A stretch of DNA of 64,000 bases from Eledone cirrhosa (taxonomy: Eukaryota; Mollusca; Cephalopoda; Octopoda; Eledonidae): assembly GCA_964016885.1 (NCBI GenBank), contig OZ024743.1, positions 72,463,370 to 72,527,369 on the forward strand, given 5' to 3'. A program made the position numbers and the translations under genes. Position 1 is the first letter of the stretch, and every line of letters starts with the position of its first letter. Positions 23,860 through 33,764 of the stretch are shown here, one piece after another. The notes below the pieces were generated by a model. It was not told the DNA's origin. It was given only the letters and a program-made list of their open reading frames with translations, and searched no databases.

Positions 23860-25560
23860 AATAATAATAACAGTAGCTCATTGTATACGCTATAGTTTAT
23901 TGTTTTTCGAAGCCTGAATAATATGAAAGCCTAGAAAAATAACAATGTAAGCAGGTGTTTCGACATTGTATCAAGTAGGCACTTTTTGAAACAGGAAATA
24001 GGTTTCGATGAATATTACACATTTTGGGTGTTGTTTTCAATTCATGTGATATTGTATAAAATCTGATTGGATCAGATTATATAATAGTATTTTGTAAATA
24101 CCACGTGCGGTACTATCAGCTATGAATATACAGTATATATTTAATGATGTATGTCTCTGGCTCAGCATCCTGTTGTGACACTTTAAACATTTTTTTTTTA
24201 TGTTGGAGATTACGTTTTGCTTTATCTGTACGATAAATTTAAAGTACACAAAATACATTGACCGTGGTGTAAATGTTTCAATCAATTTCTTAATTGTATC
24301 CACGTAAGAAACAACCCCTAAAACACATTATGTACCACACATATAAATCTACATCCGAAGGACATCATACAAGTTAAAATATTTCACACAAAGCGTTTTT
24401 AACATCAAACAATACCTAAATATTAATGCTTGGGACGGTGTTGCTATTAACGTCGCTTAAATTCGTTTATGTCGGTCGATCTTTTTTGAAATTAATTTCT
24501 TTCGAGTTTTTTATGTGTTATTATTCTGAACCAGTTTTCTTATTCCCTTTGATTGCATTTTACATGCATTTCAACGAGCAAGTTACTCTCTCTATTAACT
24601 GATATCTTTAATTACAGAATGCAGATTAATCATTCACTGTTCAATAAGAAATGTGCTTGTTGATTTCATGTGGAGATATTGAAATTGCCTTGGCAGCTGG
24701 TATTTCAATATTTTGCTGTTCGAGTTAATTTTTATAATTATGTTGACATGAAACCCTCATTAATGTTTATTCAATCCCCTGCGGACTGATGATCTCGATA
24801 TATATCATATTTGGATCTCCTAGAAAAATTATGGGGAGAGTAGGAATCTAGATGAAAAAAAATGATAGATAAGATGGTAAGTGGGGGCATGTTTTTATTT
24901 TTATATAAGGGATTTAGGGAGAGTACATATAGAGATGCAGAAGTCACATCAGATAAAAGGACAAATAAAGGATGAGAGAGAGAAATAATTGAAATTGAGA
25001 TAACTACCTGCAAAAGTGAACTTTCGTCTTACAAACTAAAAATATTGCTGCCTTCCCAAGGTTATGGTAAAGCCTGATTAATAAGCATTCAAATATATTT
25101 TTCGAAATGTTTATAGCATGTTTCTAATTGTCATTTGTCTTAAATCTGCTTAGTTTAGCAAGTATAACAGTTGTTTCAGTGAGAATAAAGAGGTCGAAAA
25201 ATGTTGTTTATAGAAGCAATTGCAATGCGGTGATTAATATATAAAATAACAAGCAGAGGATGTAAGTTCAATAGCATTAGTTGATCAAAATACTCGACAA
25301 TGTAGATTGAGCAGTGTTACATTTTATAGCCATTTTGGTAAAGTAATGAACATGTTTCTGCCTTATAAAAAATTTATCATGTATGTATATTCTCAGAAGG
25401 GGAAATTGTTAGGCCTCATATGCGTAAAATAGAAGTGATATAGTGATACTAATTAGGAATAATGAGGCTATGGGGAAATGATGAAGGTTATTGTTTTGCA
25501 TACAAAATATAAATAATTTAAAGTGTTCAGAATTCTAATATTCTAATATATACAGTATAG
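23860..25560. other. No recognised feature
   Basis: About 1.7 kb of AT-rich DNA. Short open frames lack homology cues and no window repeat matches. It may be older unique sequence. Confidence 0.55.
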
Positions 25561-25659
25561 AATATTCCGTTATACAGAATTTCATTACATTCTCTCTCAC
25601 TCACTCTCTCTCTTTCTTTCTTTCTCTTTCTCTTTCTCTCTCTCTTTCTTTCTCTGTCG

Positions 25660-25726
<67 letters not shown>
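25660..25726. repeat. (TA)n tract preceded by CT-rich run
   Basis: CT/CTTT-rich DNA from 25590, then TA dinucleotides, left of the palindrome. Confidence 0.95.
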
Positions 25727-25733
<7 letters not shown>

Positions 25734-25849
25734 TGAGTTTATGTTGGCTAGAGCACTCGACGAAGTGCGCAGGTTGGTTTGGTTACTCCGGAGTAATGTA
25801 AAATAAAGTTAAATAAAAGTCAAATGATTAAAATTTAGCTTCGTTTATT

Positions 25850-25914
25850 ACTGCTATATGTATTTCAGTGACAGCCATCTTTGCCTGTGACCTCTTCAGG
25901 CAGTTTGAATTAGT
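25850..25914 (-). ncRNA. Hammerhead-like motif, left arm of palindrome
   Basis: Minus strand: ACTGC, CTGAAGA, a helix II built on CACAGGC/ATGGCTGT-like arms (one mismatch relative to the right arm), GAAA, a TACATATA segment, GCAGT. Same architecture as 26140-26194, with two small changes that weaken helices II and III. Confidence 0.5.
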
Positions 25915-26139
25915 ATGGTATATACAAGTACATATGTTGTTGAGGTGTATATATTGTCAATACTCTGATATGCCCAGTTCCTTGTTGGGTTGTTATTTCA
26001 CTGAGGAACTGGAGTAAAAACAAAATGACTCCAGTTCCTCAGTGAAATGACAACCCAACAAGGAACTGGGCATATCAGAGTATTGACAATATTATACACC
26101 TCAACAACATATGTACTTGTCTATACCATACTAATTCAA

Positions 26140-26194
26140 ACTGCCTGAAGAAGTCACAGCCAAAGATGGCTGTCACTGAAATATATATAGCAGT
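26140..26194 (+). ncRNA. Hammerhead-like ribozyme motif, type I minimal, right arm
   Basis: ACTGC (26140-26144) pairs GCAGT (26190-26194) as helix I. CTGAAGA (26145-26151) is the core. ACAGCCA/TGGCTGT forms a 7-bp helix II with loop AAGA. GAAA is at 26178-26181. Then AT...AT makes a 2-bp helix III with a 4-nt loop, and the predicted cleavage is after A26189. The core matches C-U-G-A-N-G-A...GAAA exactly. Minimal type I hammerheads are known from PLEs. Activity is inferred, not shown. Confidence 0.7.
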
Positions 26195-26238
26195 AATAAA
26201 CGAAGCTAAATTTTAATCATTTGACTTTTATTTAACTT

Positions 26239-26244
<6 letters not shown>

Positions 26245-26292
<48 letters not shown>
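26245..26292. repeat. (TA)n tract
   Basis: TA dinucleotides directly abutting the palindrome. Confidence 0.95.
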
Positions 26293-26297
<5 letters not shown>

Positions 26298-26300
26298 TTT

Positions 26301-27242
26301 ATATAAATGAAAGGTATAGAAAAAACATTGTAGCGAAAAGCCAACAGTATTCCATAATATATAAGTGACTATAGCGTAAAAATGGGAAAATAGTTAACGT
26401 AAGATGTGGGAAAAATAATTCAAACTCATCTCAAAGAGAATCAGGATATAGATTCATCCACAGAATTTAGTGAAATCCAGGGAAAAATCAATAGAGCCTT
26501 AACTGATGATAAAATAAAGTTTAAAATACTCATCCTTCAATTTGGAAAAACTTCAAATGCTCTGTATAGTCTTAAATACTATTTCACGAAAACTTTCAGT
26601 GGAGATGGTCACGGTTGGAATTCGATCCTCAGCAGAGCTCAACTCGATAACCATGATTCTCACAGATTAATATGCCAAAAAGGGATTTTAAAACAGGCTC
26701 GTTCATCATCATGCGTGATTATGAAAAATAAAACGCACACGAGGAAAGACAGGGCTGGTGACGTCAGAATGAGACGAATGTTTGTTTACAAGAAACAACA
26801 GACAAAAAACCTTCTGAAAAAATCTCTACAATAAGGAGTCAGCAAAAAGCAATATTATCGCGGTTTTTTATAAATAAATACCGGGATTAGTCACAAATAA
26901 TTTAAGCACTCTAGGAAAGAAATCCGAGTATAAATATATAAATGAAAGGTATAGAAAACATTGTAGCGAAAAGCCAACAGTATTCCATAATATATAAGTT
27001 ACTATAGCGTCAAAATGGGAAAAATAGTTAAAGTAAGATGTGGGAAAAATAATTCAAACTCATCTCAAAGAGAATCAGGATATAGATTCATCCACAGAAT
27101 ATAGTGAAATCCAGGGAAAAATCAATAGAGCCTTAACTCATGATAAAATAAAGTTTAAAATACTCATCCTTCAATTTGAAAATGCTCTGTATAGTCTTAA
27201 AGACTATTTCACGAAAACTTTCAGTGGAGATGGTCACGTTGT
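26301..27242. repeat. Direct repeat, about 310 bp, two copies (26301-26614; 26937-27242)
   Basis: Both begin ATATAAATGAAAGGTATAG and end at GTGGAGATGGTCACG; copy 1 has an 11-12 nt insertion (AAAAACTTCA). Copy 1 continues into unique AT-rich DNA. Copy 2 runs straight into the PLE-C inverted piece. The longest reading, starting GKIIQTHLKENQDIDSST, is not recognised as any protein. Probably part of an unidentified element. Confidence 0.7.
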
Positions 27243-28065
27243 TGTCATGTTTCTGCATGTACCCTCTCTACATCTTATGCTATAGACTATATTTCTAGTC
27301 TTACAGTTTATCCGGGACTTTATTTTACATATAATACATTTCCTATTAGTTCAGTGGATTTTCTTAAAAGATTAGGTTTTGCTGATCAGGGATTTTATTG
27401 TGGTTCCTGGCTTTTCTACCATCTTATTCTTTAAGTGGGTCTTTCTCAGGGCCTTTCACACTGGTTAGCTAATTTCCCTCCAGGGGTAGCGTCCACAAAC
27501 ATGACACCCGGGATAAACTGTAAGACTAGAAACGTAGTCTATAGCATAAGATGGAGAGAGGGTACTTGCGGAAACATCACAACAACATACATAGGCGAGA
27601 CAGCTCGTAGCATAGGTGAAAGGATAGACCAAAACTGGGGGGGGGAAATAAAAGGACGAAAAAACGGTTCAGTACTATACGAACATGCCAGACAACAACA
27701 CAACGGTAACATAGACAACATAGAAATTAAAATAATATCTAAACATAGAAATGACCCAGCAGATAGGCAAATCAGAGAGGCCAGCGAAATAGAACTTAGA
27801 AGGCCAAGGCTAAACAAAAAATGAATGGAATAACAACACACAAACAAACAATACTGACTTAAGAGAAGTATAAATAAATAAAAAAAAAAAAATAAATAAA
27901 TACATACACAACCACAATAACAAAAACATATAAACACACTAGTAAACTAAGATAGAATTAACCGATATAAAAGACACAGAAGCGAAAACCACCAAAACAG
28001 TGAGGGTGTTCTGTTATTAATTCTGTCAATATTATTACACAAGTATGACCCTCCCCAAGTATAAC
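27240..28065 (+). mobile_element. Penelope-like element, family C, 5'-truncated
   Basis: Consists of an inverted piece of its own coding sequence (27240-27309, complement of 27508-27585), about 200 bp of spacer, a GIY-YIG reading frame ending at 27824, a short 3' UTR and the R2 terminal repeat ending at AAGTATAACAA before (TA)n. The 5' end is therefore a self-inversion, as in the other PLE copies here. No RT catalytic part is present. Confidence 0.7.
27480..27824 (+). pseudogene. PLE-C GIY-YIG endonuclease fragment
   Basis: Reads MTPGINCKTRNVVYSIRWR, TTYIGETARSIGERIDQNW, SVLYEHARQQHNGNIDNIEI and KIISKHRNDPADRQIREASE to the end. NVVYSIR and TYIGETARSIGER are the GIY and YIG strands with the conserved Arg, and the terminal IELRRPRLNKK is the usual element C-terminus. 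The Cys pair after VVY is replaced (RWREGTC) and the His after the Arg is lost (QNWGG). The 3' half is intact. An unknown host-domesticated gene is unlikely given the repeat context. Confidence 0.75.
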
Positions 28066-28139
28066 AATATATATATATATATATTTATATATATAATATT
28101 AAAAGGGAACCAACAATCAGTATTGCATCATTATATATT

Positions 28140-28250
28140 TTATTTCATATTACAAATGATTTTCTGCCGATCAGCTCGAGCAGCGATCGATTAATGTTCG
28201 ATCCTGACTCTGGAATCGGAAGCTCCTCAGATACGTATTCACATGTAGAC
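28140..28250 (+). repeat. Dispersed repeat R4, copy 1
   Basis: GATCAGCTCGAGCAGCGATC, ATCCTGACTCTGGAATCG and CTCAGATACGTATTC align, in reverse complement, with 51855-52010. Function unknown. Confidence 0.6.
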
Positions 28251-28544
28251 GCGTGCAACATCCGTTCATATATATGGGCTTACACCATTGAGACCAATTA
28301 AGGTATGTCACTAACTTAAAACCAAATATTGTATTTTATCTGACGAAAGCGTACAACGCCCGTTCATATATATAGGCTTACACCATTGAGACCAATTAAG
28401 GTATGTCACTAACTTAAAACCAAATATTGTATTTTATCTGACTAAAGCGTACAACGTCCGTTCATATAAATAGGCTTACACCATTGAGACCAACTAAGGT
28501 ATGTCACTAACTTAAAACTAAATATTGTATTTTATCTAACGAAA
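28251..28544. repeat. 98-bp tandem repeat, exactly 3 units
   Basis: Units start at 28251, 28349 and 28447; a fourth GCGTAC start is at 28545. Each runs GCGTRCAACRYCCGTTCATA ... TTTTATCTGACGAAA with only a few differences. No open frame of note. Confidence 0.95.
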
Positions 28545-28627
28545 GCGTACTTAAATCCTCGTACCCTTGAAATATGTATAATAAAATAAATATGGTTCTG
28601 TAAAGATATGTTCATTTATTAATATTC

Positions 28628-28629
<2 letters not shown>

Positions 28630-28679
<50 letters not shown>

Positions 28680-28680
28680 A
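28630..28680. repeat. (TA)n tract
   Basis: TA dinucleotides adjoining R2 copy 3. Confidence 0.95.
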
Positions 28681-28689
28681 TGACGGCGA

Positions 28690-28985
28690 TGAATTTATTT
28701 TGCAAAGATTTTGATATGAAATCGTGTGTCGAAACAAATATTGTTACACTTGGGGAGGGTCATATTGTGGTAATATTGCCAGAAATAATAACAGAACACA
28801 CTCACTATTTGGTTGGTTTTCGCTTCTGTATCTTTTATATCTCCATAGTTACTTTATTTGGCCATTAATGTTTATCACAGACTGACGACCTGTTAAAAAT
28901 ACAGATATAAATACATATATATAGTCTAAGAAAGTTATTTCGTTGCACATCTGCAACATCATCAGTGTTACTATTTTCATGTCTC
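28690..28985 (-). repeat. Repeat R2 (PLE-C 3' end), inverted copy
   Basis: Complement of 17300-17565: contains (minus) CAGAAGCGAAAACCAACCAA and GACCCTCCCCAAGTGTAACA. Its 5' part preserves the full CTGATGA...GAAA motif that is shortened in the 17-kb copy. Confidence 0.75.
28921..28974 (-). ncRNA. Hammerhead-like motif in R2
   Basis: Minus strand: canonical CTGATGA (28965-28959), helix II GTTGC/GCAAC with a 6-nt loop, GAAA (28941-28938), then a U/A-rich helix III region. ATAGT (28974-28970) can pair with ACTAT (28925-28921) as a distal helix I. Helix I next to the core is not well paired, so only core and helix II are strong. Confidence 0.5.
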
Positions 28986-29084
28986 CCCTGCTGTATTGTA
29001 GTGTCTACGCCATTTTTATTTTATCTATTTCATCTATTATATATATATATAAAAATTAGGATTGGTGCTCTGAAATAGCGATAT

Positions 29085-29309
29085 ATACATGAATGTATGT
29101 ATATTATATTTGGCAATATACCGTATGTTTAATTAAAAACATTTTGAAGACTTTACGCTATCATTTTAAAGTAGTGACTATGTCACTTACTTCTTTCCCT
29201 TCCTTTGCCGAAAAAAGAAGTGACATAGTCACTACTCTAAAATGATAGCGCAAGGTCTTCAAAATGTTTTTAATTAAACATACCATATGGCAAATATACT
29301 ATATATACA

Positions 29310-29320
<11 letters not shown>
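29085..29320. repeat. About 235-bp palindrome
   Basis: Arms of about 100 bp (ACATTTTGAAGACTTTACGC and complement; GTAGTGACTATGTCACTT) around a 20-nt spacer near 29192-29212. The right end abuts (TA)n. No core resembling CUGAUGA was found. Confidence 0.8.

Positions 29321-29367
<47 letters not shown>
29315..29367. repeat. (TA)n tract
   Basis: TA dinucleotides between the palindrome and R1 copy 2. Confidence 0.95.
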
Positions 29368-29368
<1 letters not shown>

Positions 29369-29484
29369 CGAAGGAAATGTGGTAAGGAACCAGATGGACC
29401 ATAACGCACTCAATACTTAGGGTAATAGGAACGAGTAGGATCCCGACGGCTGAGCTCAAGCCGTTTCGACGGCTAATTCTGGAC

Positions 29485-29485
<1 letters not shown>
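29366..29485 (+). repeat. Dispersed repeat R1, copy 2
   Basis: AACGAAGGAAATGTGGTAAG to TTCTGGAC, shortened relative to copy 1. It keeps a perfect stem AGCCGT-TTCG-ACGGCT (about 29460-29475). Flanked by (TA)n both sides. Confidence 0.75.
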
Positions 29486-29489
<4 letters not shown>

Positions 29490-29519
<30 letters not shown>

Positions 29520-29649
29520 ATAATTATAATATATAAGAATTATTAAATAAAATATATTCAGTCTTTCTTCAGCCTAGTCCGTAGAAATCAATTAGATAAA
29601 TAATCATTTAATATATATAAATAATCATTTAATATATATATATATATTA

Positions 29650-29680
<31 letters not shown>

Positions 29681-29690
29681 GCCGGAACCT
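29490..29690. repeat. (TA)n-rich and AATATATAT repeats
   Basis: Degenerate TA-rich DNA containing a short direct duplication (AATAATCATTTAATATATA). Confidence 0.9.
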
Positions 29691-29889
29691 CAGCTAGTAC
29701 AGTATATAGAGGAGAAAACACAAAAAGTGTATGTTTTCAATTACGAGGGGAGGAGAACCACTAGAGTGAAGAATATGCAAATATTGAGGAATGTAGCTGT
29801 GTAGTTTTCGAATTCCCTCATTCTCAGGGAATGATTGTTCATCTACTGGAAACGTAGAACACCAGCAGGCTGAATCGTGTAACATCTGC

Positions 29890-31035
29890 CTGCATGTGAA
29901 AAATCTAAAGAAAATCAGCTGGATACTCTTTAAGCGTTCTAAAGCTTAGAGTATGATTTGTCTTTCATTTGGAGAAAATCGGTTAGGTACTTTTAAAGCT
30001 TTATAGATTCGCACCCAGTCATCCGGACAGACATAATCATTTATATCTATTGTACCTGCATGTATACTGTACAAAGTAAGACATGTTATGCAACCACACA
30101 TCATGTTGGGCCTTCCCCACAAAAGACCATAGCCTCTTCGTAAATCTATCCAATCTGTAATAGATCGAACAGTTATATCGGATGCCAAACGCTTCTGAAT
30201 TCCTATTGGAGTCACCATCAACAATTTCAAGGGATGTAAGTTTAAGTAGGGATATTGAGATGACGAAATCAGCGTGCAACGCAACAGCAGCAGAAAGGGG
30301 TCAAAGTGCAATTAGCACAAATGCTAGGCGGCACTGGTTGCAATGCGTTTACACAGCAACAAAGGTGTGACAAAAGGGGTCATCACAGAATTAGCACAAC
30401 CGCTGTTCAGCGTACATGCGCAGTGCGTTCAGACTGCGGTGTAGGTGCAACAAAAGGGGTCCTATTAGAAGTAGCACAGGCGTGAGTTTTATGGTGTCAA
30501 TAACACGGCAATGTACACAGGTGATGGAAGCACGAAGCGTCAACAGGGCGCCGAAAAAATGTTAAGGTCCTCCTCATTTCCTCAATCCCCCGAAAATGAT
30601 CCTGCTTATAAGTAAGTGCTGTGTCCTCTGTTAAATAAACCACATTTTTAACTACTTACGATGTTTAAGTACGTTGAAAATGAAAATCGCATGGATTGCC
30701 CAATGCTAATTCGTAAATTTCCTAGAAACCATTAATGGAATCGGACATCTTCTTGACCACAGCAATGTGAGGGGGAGAACTAATGTATGCTGCAAATTTC
30801 GAGGAAATCGGCTGGATTATCCTTAAGTTACGCCTCAAAAAAGCCTAAACATGCCTTTAAAATGTGGCTTTTCGCCTAATGCGAGCCGTAGGGCAACAAA
30901 AGTTACAATTTTGTATCCCTTTGCACTTCAAGGAATATAAGTAACGCTCGTGCAAATTTTAAAAAAATCGGTCTGGTACTTCTCGAGTTTTAGGGATTTA
31001 CACAGACAGACATCTTCTGTTTCATATATAAGATT
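29890..31035. repeat. Repeat pair with AAATCGGT...ACAGACAGAC-type ends
   Basis: Two same-strand segments (29895-30045; 30790-31030) share GAAAATCGGTTAGGTACTTT / AAAATCGGTCTGGTACTTCT, then GATT and a GGACAGACAT or CACAGACAGACAT end. This looks like a common invertebrate transposon 3' end; the family is not identified. Between them, 30270-30500 holds about three imperfect units sharing AAAGGGGTC and TTAGCACA. The tail TTTACTAATATATCACAACG at about 31040 also occurs at 16141. Confidence 0.5.
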
Positions 31036-31104
31036 TCCTTTTTACTAATATATCACAACGCGTGTGTCACATCTCTACTTTTTTTTAAAATATATATATT
31101 TATA

Positions 31105-31189
31105 TATATAGGAAAAGGTATGACCCCGATGGCAGAGCTCAAGCTCTGGTGCGTTATGGTCCATCTGTTTCCTTACCACAATTCCTTCG

Positions 31190-31195
<6 letters not shown>
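31105..31195. repeat. Dispersed repeat R1, rearranged copy 3
   Basis: GACCCCGATGGCAGAGCTCA is fused directly to the inverted upstream part of R1 (TGCGTTATGGTCCATCTG ... TTCCTTCGTTAT), skipping the middle. (TA)n follows. Confidence 0.75.

Positions 31196-31262
<67 letters not shown>
31194..31262. repeat. (TA)n tract
   Basis: Pure TA dinucleotides. Confidence 0.95.
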
Positions 31263-31734
31263 AGTGTATATATACACTCAAATATATATAGATAGATATC
31301 TATATGTACATGTGTGCAAATATATGTATATATAGACACACTCAATCATGGTGTAGATAAAGTTTCTGTACAAACGTGTACTTTATTTTAACCCTTGTGG
31401 ATTAATTTGCAGATATTCTTAGATGTCAATTTTCCAACTACATCGTTACATTGGTGAATGGCAATGCCAACATAGAATAGGTGGTCAATAAAAAAACAAA
31501 CATAAATGTATAAAATAGAATTATACTGGAGTACACCGATTTATATATTTATATATTATTTAATTTGCGTATATATTTTTAATCCGTATGATCAGAGATG
31601 ATACGAATTTAGCAGCTACTTCTCCGGAACTAGAGATCAGAGCTCCGATACTATGGGCACCTGATTAGAATTCCTCAGTAAATAATAGTTAGACAGATTT
31701 TACGGGTAAAACTAACCAACAGGAGGCCCAGAGG

Positions 31735-31860
31735 TAGACCCCCTTGCAAGACGGTTGGGTAAGATTTGGGTATTGAGCCGTATAAGTGAGAAACGGTTGC
31801 TTCTGACGGGACCCGCTGGAAGGAGTGTTTGAGGAAAGTGTCCCCTGACTCTCACAGAAA
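31735..31860 (+). pseudogene. R3: LINE protein C-terminal tail, copy 2
   Basis: One frame reads ASDGTRWKECLRKVSPDSHR, the 'ASDR..W' tail of RTE-type endonuclease-RT proteins, and matches the complement of 33175-33310. A GAT/CTG triplet run follows (31885-31960). Confidence 0.6.
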
Positions 31861-31901
31861 TAACAGGGTAAAAATGAAGGAGAACATGATGATGACGATG
31901 C

Positions 31902-31959
<58 letters not shown>

Positions 31960-32309
31960 ACATCTGCAGTATGCTAGACACTATACGAGGCTTTATATTC
32001 TACGAAGAATATTAACGTTATTTATATTTGCAAAACCAAAATAACAAATTGCAGTTTTATATTCTAAATAAGTTATATCTGTTATATATAACTTAATTCT
32101 GTATTTAATTCATGTGATAAGAAGTATACAGCACACACATATGTGAAACTGTGTTATTGATGATTATCTGAATACATTTTCATTATAGAAAAATAATCAT
32201 TTAAAAACCAACCCGAAACAAATATTAGTGAAATAACGTTTAATGTTATTTTATCGATGTTACTCCTCTTTATTCGTCGAAATATTTTCAAACGGAGTGT
32301 TAATATATA

Positions 32310-32503
32310 TAATAATTGTTTCTACTTTTTGGCACAAGGCCAGCAATTACTCAGTGCATTACTGGTGCTTTACTTTATCGACCCCGTAAGGATGAAAGGC
32401 AAAGTTAACCTCGGCGGGATTTGAACTCAGAATGGCAAGGGCCGTAACTCTATGAGTCAAAGCATGGCGTCCAACCATCTACCGATACTGCCAATCCACC
32501 GCC
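32310..32503 (-). mobile_element. SINE-1 copy (first of three adjacent)
   Basis: Antisense, from ATTGTTTCTACTTTTTGGCA to CTGCCAATCCACCGCC. Nearly full-length, with a good B box (GAGTTCAAATCCCGCC on the minus strand). Confidence 0.95.
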
Positions 32504-32517
32504 ATGTTAATATATAT

Positions 32518-32632
32518 AATAATTGTTTCTACTTTAGGCACAATGCCAGCAATTACCAGTGCATTACTGGTACTTTATTTTATCGACCCCGTAAGGATGA
32601 AAGGCAAAGTCAACCTCGGCAGGATTTGAACC
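32518..32632 (-). mobile_element. SINE-1 copy, 5'-truncated (second)
   Basis: Same orientation. Stops at GCAGGATTTGAACCC, i.e. inside the B box. Preceded by the same TTAATATATATAAT that precedes the first copy. Confidence 0.95.
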
Positions 32633-32639
32633 CATATAT

Positions 32640-32720
32640 AATAATTATTTCTACGTTAGGCACAAGGCCAGCAATTATCCAGTGCATTACTGGTACTTTA
32701 TTTTATCGACCCCGTAAGGA
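32640..32720 (-). mobile_element. SINE-1 copy, 5'-truncated (third)
   Basis: Same orientation, only the tail half, stopping at CCCCGTAAGGATAACTC. Preceded by ATATATAATA like the others. Confidence 0.95.
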
Positions 32721-32724
32721 TAAC

Positions 32725-33170
32725 TCATATATAATAATGGAGCTTGGATATATTCAATTGTAATGTAGTGAGTAGTCTAAGTAAAACAATAATGAAATGA
32801 ATAAGCAACAAAATCTACCTGAGTAGTGTTTCTATTCACAATAATGATCAACAACATTTATAACTTAGAAACAAAATATAACAATATACTTACGTTTCTC
32901 TTTCGTCTCTCAGACGTTTAGAAATTTTAAAATGCGAGGATTTAGGTTATTTTGATTTCGTCTAAATTCTATTGGCAATTTCTGAAAATTCTATATCGAT
33001 CTCTTAGATACAAATGTCATTAGTGTATAGACGATGAGACAAGACTGAGAGAAGTTGATGACTTATCGAAGAACATTAGCTAATTAAAGAAATAGACGCG
33101 GCCTCAAGCATAATTAGAAATCGCTTTACAGTGTGATATCACACATTTTCCATGGAATTCCGTGGTCTTA
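32725..33170. other. No recognised feature
   Basis: AT-rich; nothing supported. Confidence 0.5.
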
Positions 33171-33174
33171 CTAA

Positions 33175-33310
33175 CACTTCTTCTTTTCTTGGAAAAAGTC
33201 CCCAAACACTCCTTCCTGCTGGTCCTGTCAGAAGCAACTGCCTCCAACTTATCTGGCTGGATCCCCAAGCGAGACCAGCCACACTCATGGATGTTATCCA
33301 ACCAGTTTTA
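33175..33310 (-). pseudogene. R3: LINE protein C-terminal tail, copy 3
   Basis: Minus strand encodes VASDRTSRKECLGTFSKK and upstream WSRLGIQPDKLE, matching 3850-3960 and 31785-31860. Confidence 0.6.
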
Positions 33311-33443
33311 ATAACTCTTCTTTCAAATTCTGTACTTAGATAATTAAATAAATAAACGCAACGATTGTTTCTAATTTGACTATAGAGTTTACTCCTTGGA
33401 TATGACCGTTAGATTTCTGCTGATGGGATGTTAAACGTGTGAA

Positions 33444-33764
33444 GAGGCGTCGCTTTGTAGTGCAGGGTATTCGGCTCTCAATCGTAAAGTCCTGAGTTCG
33501 ATTACAGGTGGCGCGTTTTGTCATTAAGCAATACACTTTATTTCACATTGCTCCAGTCAACTCAGTCGGCAAAAATTAGTTTTACCTGTAATTCGAAGGG
33601 TCATTGTCGTCATTTCTGTGTCACACTGAATCTCCCTGAGAACTATGTTAACAGTACGCGTGTCTATGGAATGCTCAGCCTCTTGGACGTTTATTTCAAG
33701 GGCTGTATGTTCCGTTGATCGCATCAGATTGAACACTCATCATCCTACCCGACGCTGTGCAAAT
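33444..33764 (+). mobile_element. tRNA-derived SINE, different class (SINE-B)
   Basis: tRNA-like head: GTAGTGCAGGGTATTCGG (A box), GAGTTCGATTACAGG (B box). About 250 bp of unrelated body follows, with ACACTTTATTTCACATTGCT, TCTCCCTGAGAACTA and GTTCCGTTGATCGCATC. I recognise the type as another cephalopod SINE with an Arg-tRNA-like head. The head is degraded, so it is not a tRNA gene. Confidence 0.75.

Larger units (their letters stand above)
25799..26245. mobile_element. About 450-bp palindrome: head-to-head PLE-like termini (family D)
   Basis: Arms of about 215 bp are near-perfect reverse complements around 26016-26028. They start AATAAAGTTAAATAAAAGTC and include GGAACTGGGCATATCAGAGT. One arm equivalent occurs alone at 49180-49395. 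Each arm carries a hammerhead-like motif. (TA)n flanks the right end directly and lies 70 bp from the left. No coding sequence. Classed as PLE-like from structure and the ribozyme motif, not from an RT. Confidence 0.75.

Noticed and set aside
27014..27110. THAP-domain start (VRCGKNN... then YRFIHRI)
   Set aside because: Only one of the required Cys residues is present and the frame stops; too weak.
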